Notes: a model not told the origin generated them from the letters alone. Shown: positions 37,630 to 46,796, counted from the stretch's first letter. The stretch: DNA of 64,000 nucleotides from Natronocella acetinitrilica (GCF_024170285.1 NZ_JALJXV010000007.1:248001-312000); one strand, 5' to 3'. Program-made: numbers and translations.

Positions 37630-38544
37630 ATGACCAAACGCATTTTGCTGCTACTGCTAACGTTACTGTTGATGGCTGCCACAACGGCACCGGCAACCGG
37701 AAACCCCGGTAACCCGCAACCCGGGGCCCCTGCACTGGCCTCGGTCAGCGCGGTGGCCATGGATATCGAGAGCGGGGAAATAGTGGTGGATAAACGGGGA
37801 GACTGGCAGCGGCCCATTGCTTCCCTGACCAAGCTCATGACCGCCCTGGTGATCGTGGAGGCCGAGCAGGACCTGGGCGAACGTCTGCGGATCGTTCCTC
37901 GGGATTACGAAACCGACAAGAACGCCTACTCCCGCATTCGCATTGATTCCGAGTTGGATCGCGGTGCGCTGATGCGCATCATGCTGATGTCATCTGAAAA
38001 CCTGGCTGCTCACGTGCTGTCGGTGAATTATCCCGGCGGGCGGGACGGCTTCATCAAGGCCATGAACGACAAGGCCCGAACCCTGGGCATGCAGGACACC
38101 CGCTTCGTCGATGCCAGCGGCCTGTCACCGGACAATGTCTCCACCGCCCGCGATCTTGCCCTGCTGGCTAAGGCAGCCCACCAGCACCCGATCCTCCGCG
38201 CCCACAGCACATCAGGCAGCTACTCGGCGCAGTTCACCCGGCCGCGCTACGCTCTGGGCTACGGCAACACCAACCCACTCATCGCCAACGCGAACTGGAA
38301 CGTGACCCTGAGCAAGACGGGTTACCTGGTTGAGGCCGGCCGCTGCCTTGTGATGGTGGCCGACGTGGATGGCCGCGAGACAGCCTTCATCATGCTTGAC
38401 TCATTCGGCACGCGCACGCCGCTCGGCGATGCAGCGCGGATTCGGCGCTGGCTGACAACCGGGGAAAGCGGCAACGTCGCCGCCGCCGCCCGGAATTACG
38501 AGCAAAGCCGTGTCGAGGCGGCCACCATACAGAGCCGCCATTGA
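37630..38544 (+). CDS. pbpG: D-alanyl-D-alanine endopeptidase (PBP7-like, S11 family)
   Basis: 304 residues from ATG 37630; signal peptide ILLLLLTLLLMAATTAPA. All three penicillin-binding motifs are present: SLTK (about residue 60), SSEN (about 121) and KTG (about 227). Periplasmic cross-link endopeptidase. Start is favoured by the signal peptide; the ribosome site is weak. An ATG at 37588 is an alternative. Confidence 0.9.
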   Translation: MTKRILLLLLTLLLMAATTAPATGNPGNPQPGAPALASVSAVAMDIESGEIVVDKRGDWQRPIASLTKLMTALVIVEAEQDLGERLRIVPRDYETDKNAYSRIRIDSELDRGALMRIMLMSSENLAAHVLSVNYPGGRDGFIKAMNDKARTLGMQDTRFVDASGLSPDNVSTARDLALLAKAAHQHPILRAHSTSGSYSAQFTRPRYALGYGNTNPLIANANWNVTLSKTGYLVEAGRCLVMVADVDGRETAFIMLDSFGTRTPLGDAARIRRWLTTGESGNVAAAARNYEQSRVEAATIQSRH

Positions 38545-38586
38545 TTGCAGCGGCGCAGTCCCATCGCGATAGAACAGGACCTTGTC

Positions 38587-39216
38587 ATGATTGATCTTTG
38601 GACGTGGAATACCCCCAACGGCCGCAAGGTCTCCATCCTGCTCGAAGAACTCGGGCTGCCGTACCAGGCACATGCCGTCGACATCACCAGGGATCAGCAA
38701 TTCGAACCCGATTTCCTGCGCATCAGCCCCAACAACAGGATCCCTGCCATCGTCGACAACGACACAGGCATGACGCTGATGGAGTCCGGCGCAATCATGC
38801 TTTATCTGGCAGAAAAGACTGGCAAGTTCATGCCAGTGGACGCCGAAGGCCGGTATCGGGTGATTGAATGGCTGATGTGGCAGATGGGAGGCATTGGCCC
38901 GATGCTCGGCCAGGCCCATCACTTCATCCGCTTCAATCCGGGCAAGGCGCCTTATGCGGAGGAGCGCTACACCAAGGAGGCCAATCGCCTCTACGGCGTC
39001 CTGGACCGTCGTCTGGAGGGCCGTGAATACGTGGTGGACGACTACAGTATCGCGGACATGGCGATCTGGCCCTGGATCTCACGCTACGAATGGCAGAGCG
39101 TGGATATCATCGCCTACCCCAACGTGTTGCGCTGGTATCGCAGCATCGCGGCACGCCCCGCCGTACAGCGGGGCTACCACGTGCCGCAGCAGGTGCAGGA
39201 CATACCCCTGCCCTGA
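38587..39216 (+). CDS. Glutathione-dependent disulfide-bond oxidoreductase (YfcG-like GST)
   Basis: 209 residues from ATG 38587. N-terminal thioredoxin fold: LWTWNTPNGRKVSILLEELG (Thr/Asn in the glutathione site, as in YfcG), NNRIPAIVD and ESGAIMLYLAEKTG; C-terminal helical domain with YSIADMAIWPWISRYEW. The Nu-class pattern suggests disulfide reductase activity. Confidence 0.9.
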   Translation: MIDLWTWNTPNGRKVSILLEELGLPYQAHAVDITRDQQFEPDFLRISPNNRIPAIVDNDTGMTLMESGAIMLYLAEKTGKFMPVDAEGRYRVIEWLMWQMGGIGPMLGQAHHFIRFNPGKAPYAEERYTKEANRLYGVLDRRLEGREYVVDDYSIADMAIWPWISRYEWQSVDIIAYPNVLRWYRSIAARPAVQRGYHVPQQVQDIPLP

Positions 39217-39229
39217 GGCTGTCAGGCGG

Positions 39230-39910
39230 TTACTCGATGTCGATCAGTTCCACATCGAAAACCAGCGTCGCGCCACCAGGGATTGCAGGCGGTGAGCCAC
39301 GATCCCCGTAGGCCAGGTCCGATGGGATGACCAACTCGATGCGTCCGCCGCGACCGATAAGCTGCAAGCCCTCGGTCCAGCCGGGAATGACACGATCCAG
39401 CGGGAAGACCGCCGTGTCGCCACGCTGCCTGGATGAGTCGAACACCTCGCCGTTGATCAACCGCCCTTCGTAGTGCACCTCAACGGTGTCGCTGGCCGCC
39501 GGACGCTGTTCGTCGCCCTCATCAATGATGCGATAGGCCAGGCCGGACTCCGTGAGCGTTCCGCCTTCCTCTGCAACGAACTGCTCGATAAAGGCTTGCT
39601 GGTCGGCGCGGCTGCGCTCCAGCCCCTGGCTGCGGCGCTCCATCACGAAGGCATTCAGGGCATCCATGTGCTCTTCGGGGTTCACTTCGAGATCGCTCCC
39701 TCCGAGGCTGTCACGGAAGCCACTCACAACCCGCTCACGCTCAGCGTCGGACAGATCGAGTTCCTGCAACTGCTCTCCCATCAGCGCGCCCAGGGAATAC
39801 AACGCCTCGTCGTGCTCATCGGCAACCGCCAGGGCAGCTGACGCGGTCAGCGCGCAACCTGCGGCGGCGGCCAGCAAGCGGGCCCGGGAAAATCCGATCA
39901 TTCTGGTCAT
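39230..39910 (-). CDS. FKBP-type peptidyl-prolyl isomerase, exported (FkpA/Mip-like)
   Basis: 226 residues: signal peptide (LLAAAAGCALTASAALAVADE), an N-terminal dimerisation domain (YSLGALMGEQLQELDLSDAE), then an FKBP domain (VHYEGRLINGEVFDSS, GWTEGLQLIGRGGRIELVIP, YGDRGSPPAIPGGATLVFDV). Periplasmic folding catalyst. Confidence 0.93.
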   Translation of the reverse strand: MTRMIGFSRARLLAAAAGCALTASAALAVADEHDEALYSLGALMGEQLQELDLSDAERERVVSGFRDSLGGSDLEVNPEEHMDALNAFVMERRSQGLERSRADQQAFIEQFVAEEGGTLTESGLAYRIIDEGDEQRPAASDTVEVHYEGRLINGEVFDSSRQRGDTAVFPLDRVIPGWTEGLQLIGRGGRIELVIPSDLAYGDRGSPPAIPGGATLVFDVELIDIE

Positions 39911-40047
39911 CTGCCTGGTTTCCTCATTTCGGCATGATTATGTGTGCTGGAATTGTATCAGACTGCTCCGGGCTGGCTGCGGGGGACAGTGACGGTCAAG
40001 TTCAGTAAGATGCCGACGCCGATCGCACAGACTTCCCGGGCTTTCAG

Positions 40048-41307
40048 ATGTCGACCTCATCCACAATCCAGGCCCTGTTCAACGGGCTGACACCGCGACT
40101 GCGCCTGCTTGCGGTGCCCATCGGCCTGTTGCTGCTGGCCCATCTGAGCATCGACTGGCTGTCGGCATTGCCGCCAGCCTGGTATCCCCTACTGGACACC
40201 GCACCGATGCTCGCCGCTCTGCTTGCAACGGGGCTCGCCGCCGCCATGCATCAGGGACGCCTGGCCTTCGCCGGCATTACCCTGGCGATGGGGGCACTGG
40301 CGGTTCTCGAGGCCATCAGCCTGGCCCATTCGCCCTTTGTCAGTGCGGCTCTGTTCAGTGCCTACACGCTGCTGCTGCCGCTGAACCTGACGCTGTTCTG
40401 CCTGCTCAGGGAGCGCGGCCTCTATAACGTGCACGGCGTCACACGGTTGGGCTGGATTGGTTTGCAGTTGGCTGCGGTGGTGCTGGTCGTGCACGGCGAA
40501 CGAACCGACTGGCTGCTCTGGATCAGTCAACCATTTCTGCCGGCGTTGCTACAGTTACCCGGCATGACGGATGCGGCAGTGGTGGCATTCGCCGCCGCAC
40601 TCGTGATTCAGCTCGGGCTCGCACTGCGCCGCCTTGAAATCCTCGACGCCACCCTGTTCACCGCAACCGTTTGTGCTCTGCTCACGGCAATGCGGGTGGG
40701 CTTCCCCGCGGCGCCGGAGACCTACCTCGCGGCGGGTGGTCTGATCCTGGCTATGGGTTTGGTGCTCCATACCCATCAGATTGCCTACCGTGATGACCTG
40801 ACACGCCTGCCCGCCCGACGTGCGCTGAATCAGAAACTGGACAGTCTCGGGCGTCGATACACCCTGGCCATGCTGGACGTGGACCACTTCAAGCAGTTCA
40901 ACGACCGCCACGGCCACGACGTGGGCGATCAGGTGCTTCGTCTCGTAGCAGGTCAGTTGCGCCGCGTTGGCGGCGGCGGCAAGCCTTATCGCTATGGCGG
41001 CGAGGAATTCACCATCGTGTTCTCCGGGCGCGACCGTGAACAGGTCATGGATCACCTGGAAGCGGTGCGCGAGAACATCGCCGACTACCGTATGAAGCTT
41101 CGCGCTGCAGACCGACCGAACCGCAAGAAGGCCGGCAAGGCCCGTCGCGGGCGAGATGCGCGCGGACGAGACAGCGTGAGCGTCACCATCAGCATCGGCG
41201 TGGCCTCTGCAAACGAAGCCCTCACCACGCCCGAGGCCGTTCTGAAGGCGGCGGATCAGGCGCTCTACCGTGCCAAGAAGGCGGGAAGAAATCGGGTGGC
41301 CACCTGA
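40048..41307 (+). CDS. Membrane diguanylate cyclase (GGDEF)
   Basis: 419 residues: about eight membrane helices (1-245), then GGDEF domain with YGGEEFTIVF. No RxxD inhibitory site is present before GGEEF (the region reads RRVGGGGKPYR), so feedback inhibition is probably absent. A basic insert rich in Arg/Lys/Gly (about residues 352-375) interrupts the domain before SVTISIGVAS. Confidence 0.9.
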   Translation: MSTSSTIQALFNGLTPRLRLLAVPIGLLLLAHLSIDWLSALPPAWYPLLDTAPMLAALLATGLAAAMHQGRLAFAGITLAMGALAVLEAISLAHSPFVSAALFSAYTLLLPLNLTLFCLLRERGLYNVHGVTRLGWIGLQLAAVVLVVHGERTDWLLWISQPFLPALLQLPGMTDAAVVAFAAALVIQLGLALRRLEILDATLFTATVCALLTAMRVGFPAAPETYLAAGGLILAMGLVLHTHQIAYRDDLTRLPARRALNQKLDSLGRRYTLAMLDVDHFKQFNDRHGHDVGDQVLRLVAGQLRRVGGGGKPYRYGGEEFTIVFSGRDREQVMDHLEAVRENIADYRMKLRAADRPNRKKAGKARRGRDARGRDSVSVTISIGVASANEALTTPEAVLKAADQALYRAKKAGRNRVAT

Positions 41308-41374
41308 GCATCGCCCATTCCGCTATCCTCAGGGGTGAAGATCAATATATTTCAGCCAGTGACAGGGAGCGAAC

Positions 41375-41980
41375 ATGGCGGCAGCGGCAATCGAGGCAAC
41401 TGTGGATTTCTGGTTCGGACCGCTGACAGCGGACGGCGTGACCACCGGCGACCAATGGAAACTCTGGTTCACCAAGGATGCCGGGCAGGATGAAGAAATC
41501 CGGCGGCGTTTCCGAACCCAGACCGAGCGAGCCCTCACCGGCGAACTGGATGATTGGCAACAGACACCCACTGGACGCCTTGCCCTGATCCTGACCCTGG
41601 ACCAGTTCACCCGCAACATCTACCGCGATACCCCGGCCGCCTTCTCCGGGGACCCCCAGGCGCTGACAGTGGCCCAGGCTGCCCTCGCCGTTGGCGAAGA
41701 TCAGGAACTCCCCATCATCCAGCGGGTGTTTCTCTATCTACCGCTGGAGCATGCGGAATCACTGGACATGCAGAACGAATCGGTCCGGCGGTTCGAACAG
41801 CTTGCGAAGGACGCGCCGACGGCACACAGACCCATGTTCCAGTCATTTCTGGACTACGCCATCGCTCATCGGGACGTGATTCTGGAGTTCGGCCGATTCC
41901 CCCACCGAAATGCCGAACTCGGCCGGGAAAGCACGGCGGCGGAGCAGGCCTACCTGGACAAGCCTGGCGCAGGATTCTAG
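41375..41980 (+). CDS. DUF924 family protein
   Basis: 201 residues. VDFWFGPL near the start, LILTLDQFTRNIYRDTPAAF in the middle, YLPLEHAESLDMQ and FGRFPHRNAELGR near the end are the family signatures (TPR-like helical fold). Function unknown. Three bases before the LpxR-like gene, so co-transcribed. Confidence 0.9.
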   Translation: MAAAAIEATVDFWFGPLTADGVTTGDQWKLWFTKDAGQDEEIRRRFRTQTERALTGELDDWQQTPTGRLALILTLDQFTRNIYRDTPAAFSGDPQALTVAQAALAVGEDQELPIIQRVFLYLPLEHAESLDMQNESVRRFEQLAKDAPTAHRPMFQSFLDYAIAHRDVILEFGRFPHRNAELGRESTAAEQAYLDKPGAGF

Positions 41981-41983
41981 CCC

Positions 41984-42955
41984 ATGCGACGCTGGCTCAT
42001 GCTGCTGTGCTGCGCCCTGTCGCCCACGCTCTTGCAGGCGGCGCCCGGATCCCTGGTGCTGGAGTATGAGAACGACATATTCGCCGGCGAGGATTCGTGG
42101 TACACCAACGGCTTTCGCGCCTCCTGGATTACCGAGGCACCCGCATGGGTACATGCCTTGCTACACGGTCTGGGCGGTGAAGCGGGCCTGGTAGACCCCG
42201 ACGCCACGCTGTCCCACGGCTACTCCATCGGCCAGAGTCTATACACCCCACAGGATATCAGCCTTCAGGATCCACCCCTTACGGACCGGCCGTACGCGGG
42301 TTGGCTGTCTCTCAGCACAGGTATCGGAGAGACGAGGAACCGCAGCTTGAGGCGCCTGCTGCTCACAGTCGGGGTAGTGGGTCCCGCCTCCCAGGGGGAG
42401 CGGGTACAACGCGAAGTCCACCGTCTTATAAACGCCCGCAAGCCCCAGGGCTGGGACACACAGCTGCCCAATGAACCCACGCTGATGCTGAGCTACGAGC
42501 GAGTTTACCGATTATGGACGGCGGAGAGCGCAGGCGGGTGGGGTGTCGACCTCGCCGCCCACGCAGGAATCGCCATCGGTACGCCGTTCACGCTTGCCGG
42601 CACCGGCGCCACCCTGCGCATGGGTCGTCATATGCCAAATGACTATTCGCCACCACGGATCCAGCCTGCGTTCCCGGGCTCTCTCCTCTACGGCCCGGCA
42701 AAGCGTTGGGGCTGGTATGTTTTTGCCGGAGTGGATGGCCAGGCCAAGCGGTACGATTTGTTTCTCGACGGCACGCTTTTTCGGGGCAGCCGCAGTGTGG
42801 AACGGGAACCGCTGGTCGGAGAATTTCTGGTCGGCATTGCCTTTGCCAATCAGCGCATACGCATCAGCCAGACCTACACCTCGCGCAGTCGCGAATTCGT
42901 GGGCCAGACGAGCTCCGAGGACTATGGCGCCATCAGTCTGACGGTACGCTGGTAG
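41984..42955 (+). CDS. Outer-membrane lipid A deacylase-like protein (LpxR family)
   Basis: 323 residues with a signal peptide cleaved near LQAA. LVLEYENDIFAGEDSWYTNG is the LpxR/DUF2219 signature with the active-site Asn and Asp region; PYAGWLSLSTGIGE and a C-terminal beta strand ending in Trp fit a barrel. LpxR removes 3'-acyl chains from lipid A. Confidence 0.85.
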   Translation: MRRWLMLLCCALSPTLLQAAPGSLVLEYENDIFAGEDSWYTNGFRASWITEAPAWVHALLHGLGGEAGLVDPDATLSHGYSIGQSLYTPQDISLQDPPLTDRPYAGWLSLSTGIGETRNRSLRRLLLTVGVVGPASQGERVQREVHRLINARKPQGWDTQLPNEPTLMLSYERVYRLWTAESAGGWGVDLAAHAGIAIGTPFTLAGTGATLRMGRHMPNDYSPPRIQPAFPGSLLYGPAKRWGWYVFAGVDGQAKRYDLFLDGTLFRGSRSVEREPLVGEFLVGIAFANQRIRISQTYTSRSREFVGQTSSEDYGAISLTVRW

Positions 42956-42975
42956 CGCCAGCGCCAGTGTGCCGC

Positions 42976-43431
42976 TCAGGCAAGCTGGCGCTGGTACATG
43001 ATGAAATCCGACGGCCCGCCGGTGTAGCGGTCGTAAAAGGCCCTGCCACGCGCATTGTAATGCTGGGTTATCCAGCGGATGGCTGGCCAGTCGCGCTCCC
43101 GGGCCAGGGCTTCCAGCCCATCGAACAGCGCGTCCGCGGCACCGGATCCACGCAGTTCCGGCGCCACAAACATGTCGTCCAGAAAGCCCACGTCACAACC
43201 ACCCAGGGGGCGCGGGCAGGCGCGCACATGGGCGATGCCAATCAGGCTGCCGTCTCGGGTGCGCACACCCAGGCATTCCAGTGGATGGTGGGGATCATGC
43301 AGCCAGCCCCAGACCCTGTCGGCAATCTCCCGGGTCATGGTCAACTTGTAGAAGGCTGCATAGCCATCGAACAGGGCACCCCAGGACTCCCTTTCGTCCT
43401 GCCGTAGCGGTCCGGTGCTGAACTCTGACAT
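42976..43431 (-). CDS. GNAT-family N-acetyltransferase
   Basis: 151 residues from ATG 43431 (AGGAG 6 bases upstream; frame open to 43467). CoA-binding motif LDDMFVAPELRGSGAADALF near 80-100 and ending ARGRAFYDRYTG. Resembles the small-molecule GNATs; substrate unknown. Confidence 0.87.
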   Translation of the reverse strand: MSEFSTGPLRQDERESWGALFDGYAAFYKLTMTREIADRVWGWLHDPHHPLECLGVRTRDGSLIGIAHVRACPRPLGGCDVGFLDDMFVAPELRGSGAADALFDGLEALARERDWPAIRWITQHYNARGRAFYDRYTGGPSDFIMYQRQLA

Positions 43432-43510
43432 CTCATTCTCCTGTGTCGCTGCAAAATAGTCCGCCATGGACTAGTCTTGGGCGTCTATGCCATCCGACGG
43501 GAGTGGACCA

Positions 43511-43687
43511 ATGGGCCTGGAAGTCAGCGGCATTTTCGGCATCATCTGGCTGATCATCGTGATCTGGGCCATCATAAAGACCGCTCAAAGCTCGGCAGGA
43601 CCAGTAGCCAAGGTTCTCTGGATTCTGATCCTGCTGTTCCTGCCGGTTATCGGCCTGATCGCCTGGTTACTGCTCGGCCCCAAGTAG
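43511..43687 (+). CDS. Small membrane protein with PLDc_N domain
   Basis: 58 residues from ATG 43511 with GGGAG upstream. Two membrane helices with the PLDc_N pattern: GIIWLIIVIWAIIKTAQSS then VLWILILLFLPVIGLIAWLL. Normally seen at the N-terminus of cardiolipin synthases, here free-standing. Confidence 0.8.
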   Translation: MGLEVSGIFGIIWLIIVIWAIIKTAQSSAGPVAKVLWILILLFLPVIGLIAWLLLGPK

Positions 43688-43690
43688 TGA

Positions 43691-45301
43691 TTATCTGTCC
43701 TCGATGATCATCCGGGCCCCACGCTCGGCAATCATCACCGTTGGCGAGTTGGTGTTTCCGGAGGTGATGGTGGGCATGATCGAGGCATCTACCACCCGCA
43801 GATCCTCGATGCCCCTGACCCGAAGCCGCGCATCCACCACCGCGCTGTCGTCATCGCTACGGCCCATCCGGCAGGTACCCACCGGATGGAAGATCGTGGT
43901 GCCGATATCCCCCGCCGCTTTTGCCAGCTCCTCGTCAGTCTGAAGCTGATCTCCGGGCAAATACTCTTCCGGGCGATACGGGGCAAGCGCCGACATGGCT
44001 GCAATGCGCCGGGTCAGGCGGATGGACGACACGGCAACCTGGCGATCGTGCTCCGTCGACAGGTAGTTCGGTGCGATCCGCGGCGCGCTGGCCGGGTCTG
44101 GATCGGCGATGCGCACGCTGCCCCGGGAACTTGGCCGCAGGTTACAGACACTGGCGGTGAACGCCGGGAAGTCGTGCAACGGATCGCCAAACTTGTCGAG
44201 GGAGAGCGGCTGGACGTGATACTCCAGGTCCGGCGTTTCAACCGCATCGCCGGAGCGGGCGAAGAGCCCGAGCTGACTGGGCGCCATGGACAAGGGGCCG
44301 CTGCGATAGATGGCATATTCAAGCCCCATCTTCACCTTGCCGAGCCAGCTATTGGCAATCTGATTCAAGGTGGTGATGCCCTGAACCTTGAAGATGGACC
44401 GCAGTTGCAGGTGGTCCTGCAGGTTGGCTCCGACGCCGGGCAAGGTGTGCCGGACGGCGATGCCCTGCTCCTGCAGCAGCTCGCCGGGGCCGATACCCGA
44501 GCGCTGCAGTATGGCGGGGCTGCCGATGGAACCCGCCGTGAGGATGGTTTCACGGGTAGCGTCGGCGCGCTGCCGTTCGCCATCAAGGATGAATTCAATG
44601 CCCGTGGCCCGCTGGCCATCCAGCGTGACCCGGTCGATCAACGCTCCCGTGACCACGGTCAGATTCTGTCGCCCCATAGCCGGGCGCAGGAAAGCCTTGG
44701 ACGCATTCCAGCGCAGGCCACGGCGCTGGTTGACCTCGAACTTGCTGCTGCCGGCATTGTTGCCCCGGTTGAAGTCATCGGTGGGTTCAATACCAGCCTC
44801 CGCCGCAGCCTCGGCAAAGCGGTCCAGCAACGTCCAGCGCAGCCTTTGTCGTTCGACGCGCCACTCGCCGCCAGCGCCATGCATGTCGTCCGCGCCCCGC
44901 CAGTAATCCTCACTTTCCCGAAACAGCGGCAATACCTGGTTCCAGGACCAGCCGTCATCACCAGTAATTTGCGCCCACTCGTCGTAGTCACGGGTCTGGC
45001 CGCGCATGTAGATCATGGCGTTGATGGAGGAACTGCCGCCGAGTACACGGCCCCGGGCGTAGAGAATGGAGCGGCCGTTCAGGCCGGGCTCCGGCTCGGT
45101 GCGATAACACCAGTCCGTGCGCGGGTTCCCGATGCAGAAAAGATAACCCACGGGAATGTGAATCCAGTGCCAGTTATCCTTGCCGCCGGCCTCCAGCAGC
45201 AGCACGGACATCGAAGAGTCCCGGGAAAGGCGATTGGCCAGCACGCAACCGGCGGTGCCGCCGCCGACGATGACATAGTCGAAACGTCCGAATTGCTGCA
45301 A
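43691..45301 (-). CDS. GMC-family FAD oxidoreductase (choline dehydrogenase-like)
   Basis: 536 residues from TTG 45301, with GGAGGA about 5 bases upstream (frame open to 45340). FAD-binding DYVIVGGGTAGCVLANRLS at the start, GRVLGGSSSINAMIYMRG, and the C-terminal FHPVGTCRMG and GNTNSPTVMIAERGA with catalytic His and Asn. Oxidises an alcohol; substrate unknown. Confidence 0.92.
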   Translation of the reverse strand: MQQFGRFDYVIVGGGTAGCVLANRLSRDSSMSVLLLEAGGKDNWHWIHIPVGYLFCIGNPRTDWCYRTEPEPGLNGRSILYARGRVLGGSSSINAMIYMRGQTRDYDEWAQITGDDGWSWNQVLPLFRESEDYWRGADDMHGAGGEWRVERQRLRWTLLDRFAEAAAEAGIEPTDDFNRGNNAGSSKFEVNQRRGLRWNASKAFLRPAMGRQNLTVVTGALIDRVTLDGQRATGIEFILDGERQRADATRETILTAGSIGSPAILQRSGIGPGELLQEQGIAVRHTLPGVGANLQDHLQLRSIFKVQGITTLNQIANSWLGKVKMGLEYAIYRSGPLSMAPSQLGLFARSGDAVETPDLEYHVQPLSLDKFGDPLHDFPAFTASVCNLRPSSRGSVRIADPDPASAPRIAPNYLSTEHDRQVAVSSIRLTRRIAAMSALAPYRPEEYLPGDQLQTDEELAKAAGDIGTTIFHPVGTCRMGRSDDDSAVVDARLRVRGIEDLRVVDASIMPTITSGNTNSPTVMIAERGARMIIEDR

Positions 45302-45419
45302 GTGACTCCTCCGTCCGACGCGCCGCTTCAGCTTCAGCATCCCATTTATTGTCAGAGAAAGAGTACGGGATGCAGCGACGGGATTCGAGTCACCGCGCCG
45401 CCTTGCGTATCATGAAGTC

Positions 45420-46241
45420 ATGTCGATCTATCCCCAGAGAATCGTCTGCCTGACCGAAGAAACCACCGAGACGCTGTACCTGCTCGGGCAGGAACAGCGC
45501 ATCGTCGGCATTTCCGGCTTCACCGTGCGACCGCCCCGTGCCCGCAGGGAAAAGCCCAGGGTGTCGGCCTTCACCAGCGCGAAGATCGACCGAATCCTGG
45601 AGCTCGAGCCAGACCTGGTGCTGGGTTTCTCCGATCTGCAGGCCGACATCGCAGCCACCCTGGTACGTCATGGCGTCGAGGTGCACCTGTTCAATCAGCG
45701 CAGTGTCGCGGGCATTCTGCGGATGATCCGGATGCTCGGCGGCATGATCGGTTGCCAGAAAGCAGCGGAAGACCTGGCGCAAAAGCTGAGCGATCAGGTA
45801 GAAACCGTTCGCGCGGCAGCCGCGCGATTGCCGCAGCATCCACGAGTCTATTTCGAGGAATGGGACGAACCCATGATCACCGGCATCCGCTGGGTGTCCG
45901 AACTCATCGAAATCGCCGGCGGGGAGGACTGCTTCACCGAATTACGGGACAAGAGCCTGGCGCGGGATCGCATTCTTGCCGACGGTAGCGCAGTGATCCA
46001 GCGAAATCCCGACATCATCATCGGTTCATGGTGCGGCAAGAAGTTTCGTCCCGAGAAAGTTGCCGCACGTCCCGGGTTCGCGCGCATCGCGGCGGTCCGT
46101 GGCGGGGCATTACATGAAGTGAAGTCACCGATTATTCTCCAGCCCGGCCCGGCAGCACTCACCGAGGGCCTGGATGCCCTCCACGACATCATCAGCGCAT
46201 GGGCTCACAACACGTCACGCGCAGACGCCATGCCAAAATGA
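45420..46241 (+). CDS. BtuF/FepB-like periplasmic-binding-fold protein without signal peptide
   Basis: 273 residues. RIVCLTEETTETLYLLGQ at the start, ELEPDLVLGFSDLQADIA, WVSELIEIAGGEDCF and RNPDIIIGSW match the cobalamin/iron-siderophore binding family. No signal peptide is seen, so it would stay in the cytoplasm unless the true start is elsewhere; none is visible upstream. No cobalamin transporter genes adjoin. Confidence 0.82.
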   Translation: MSIYPQRIVCLTEETTETLYLLGQEQRIVGISGFTVRPPRARREKPRVSAFTSAKIDRILELEPDLVLGFSDLQADIAATLVRHGVEVHLFNQRSVAGILRMIRMLGGMIGCQKAAEDLAQKLSDQVETVRAAAARLPQHPRVYFEEWDEPMITGIRWVSELIEIAGGEDCFTELRDKSLARDRILADGSAVIQRNPDIIIGSWCGKKFRPEKVAARPGFARIAAVRGGALHEVKSPIILQPGPAALTEGLDALHDIISAWAHNTSRADAMPK

Positions 46242-46270
46242 CACACCCTGCGAATATGTGTCGTTTTGGC
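46232..46270 (+). terminator. 14-bp inverted repeat at the end of the BtuF-like gene
   Basis: Arms 46232-46245 and 46257-46270, 14 pairs including one G-U, 11-base loop; the stop codon lies in the first arm. No T-run follows the second arm, so it may be an RNA-stabilising hairpin or a protein site rather than a true terminator. Confidence 0.5.
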
Positions 46271-46379
46271 ACACCTCGCAACCCCGACAAAACGCTCTAA
46301 AATGCCAAATAATCAGGCAGTTGTGAATCCGGCATAGAGTCTGCACAGGTATGGGCACACCAATATCCGGGAGACTCAC

Positions 46380-46550
46380 ATGCACACCAAGACTGCCGCG
46401 CTCTCCTTAGCCCTCTTGCTATTGCTGGGCAGCGGCACCATGGGCCTGGCGGCCTGTGATGATCAGGGGCCGGCGGAAGAAGCCGGCGAGCAAATTGACG
46501 ATGCGGCGGAAGATGCTGCGGATAGCGTGGATGACGCCGTCGACGATTGA
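46380..46550 (+). CDS. Tiny acidic lipoprotein
   Basis: 56 residues from ATG 46380. GGGAG at 46369-46373 lies 6 bases before. Signal peptide ([13 protein letters not shown]) with lipobox LAAC, lipidated Cys near residue 25, then an acidic helix rich in Asp, Ala and Glu. Not recognised; small entericidin-like lipoproteins are a loose comparison. 50 bases before a DUF1328 gene, likely same operon. Confidence 0.72.
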   Translation: MHTKTAALSLALLLLLGSGTMGLAACDDQGPAEEAGEQIDDAAEDAADSVDDAVDD

Positions 46551-46600
46551 CGCCCAAGCGAACCGAACCTGACCTGACCACTCAGCAGGAGGTATTGACC

Positions 46601-46774
46601 ATGTTGTCCTGGGCTCTGATGTTCCTGATCGTTGCGGTGATCGCAGGTGTGCTGGGCTTCGGCGGTATTGCCGGCGTCGCGGCGGAAATCGCCAAGATCA
46701 TCTTCTTCATCTTCATCGTGCTGTTACTCATTTCACTGGTGGCAGGTGCCCTGCGCGGACGACCACCTCTTTGA
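46601..46774 (+). CDS. DUF1328 membrane protein (YtjA-like)
   Basis: 57 residues from ATG 46601 with AGGAGG 8-9 bases upstream. Two membrane helices; [20 protein letters not shown] and [20 protein letters not shown] are the family pattern. Function unknown; often stress-associated. Confidence 0.87.
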   Translation: MLSWALMFLIVAVIAGVLGFGGIAGVAAEIAKIIFFIFIVLLLISLVAGALRGRPPL

Positions 46775-46796
46775 CTGAGCGCACAAGCCATGTGCC

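Noticed and set aside
41780-41800. GGTTCGAA resembling a tRNA T-loop
   Set aside because: It lies in the DUF924 reading frame and no acceptor or anticodon stem can be drawn around it.
43886-45415. A 509-codon plus-strand frame opposite the GMC oxidoreductase
   Set aside because: Antisense artefact; the GMC protein has all family motifs.
46267-46281. TGGCAC followed by GCA, considered as a sigma-54 promoter
   Set aside because: The GG-to-GC distance is two bases too short for a -24/-12 promoter.
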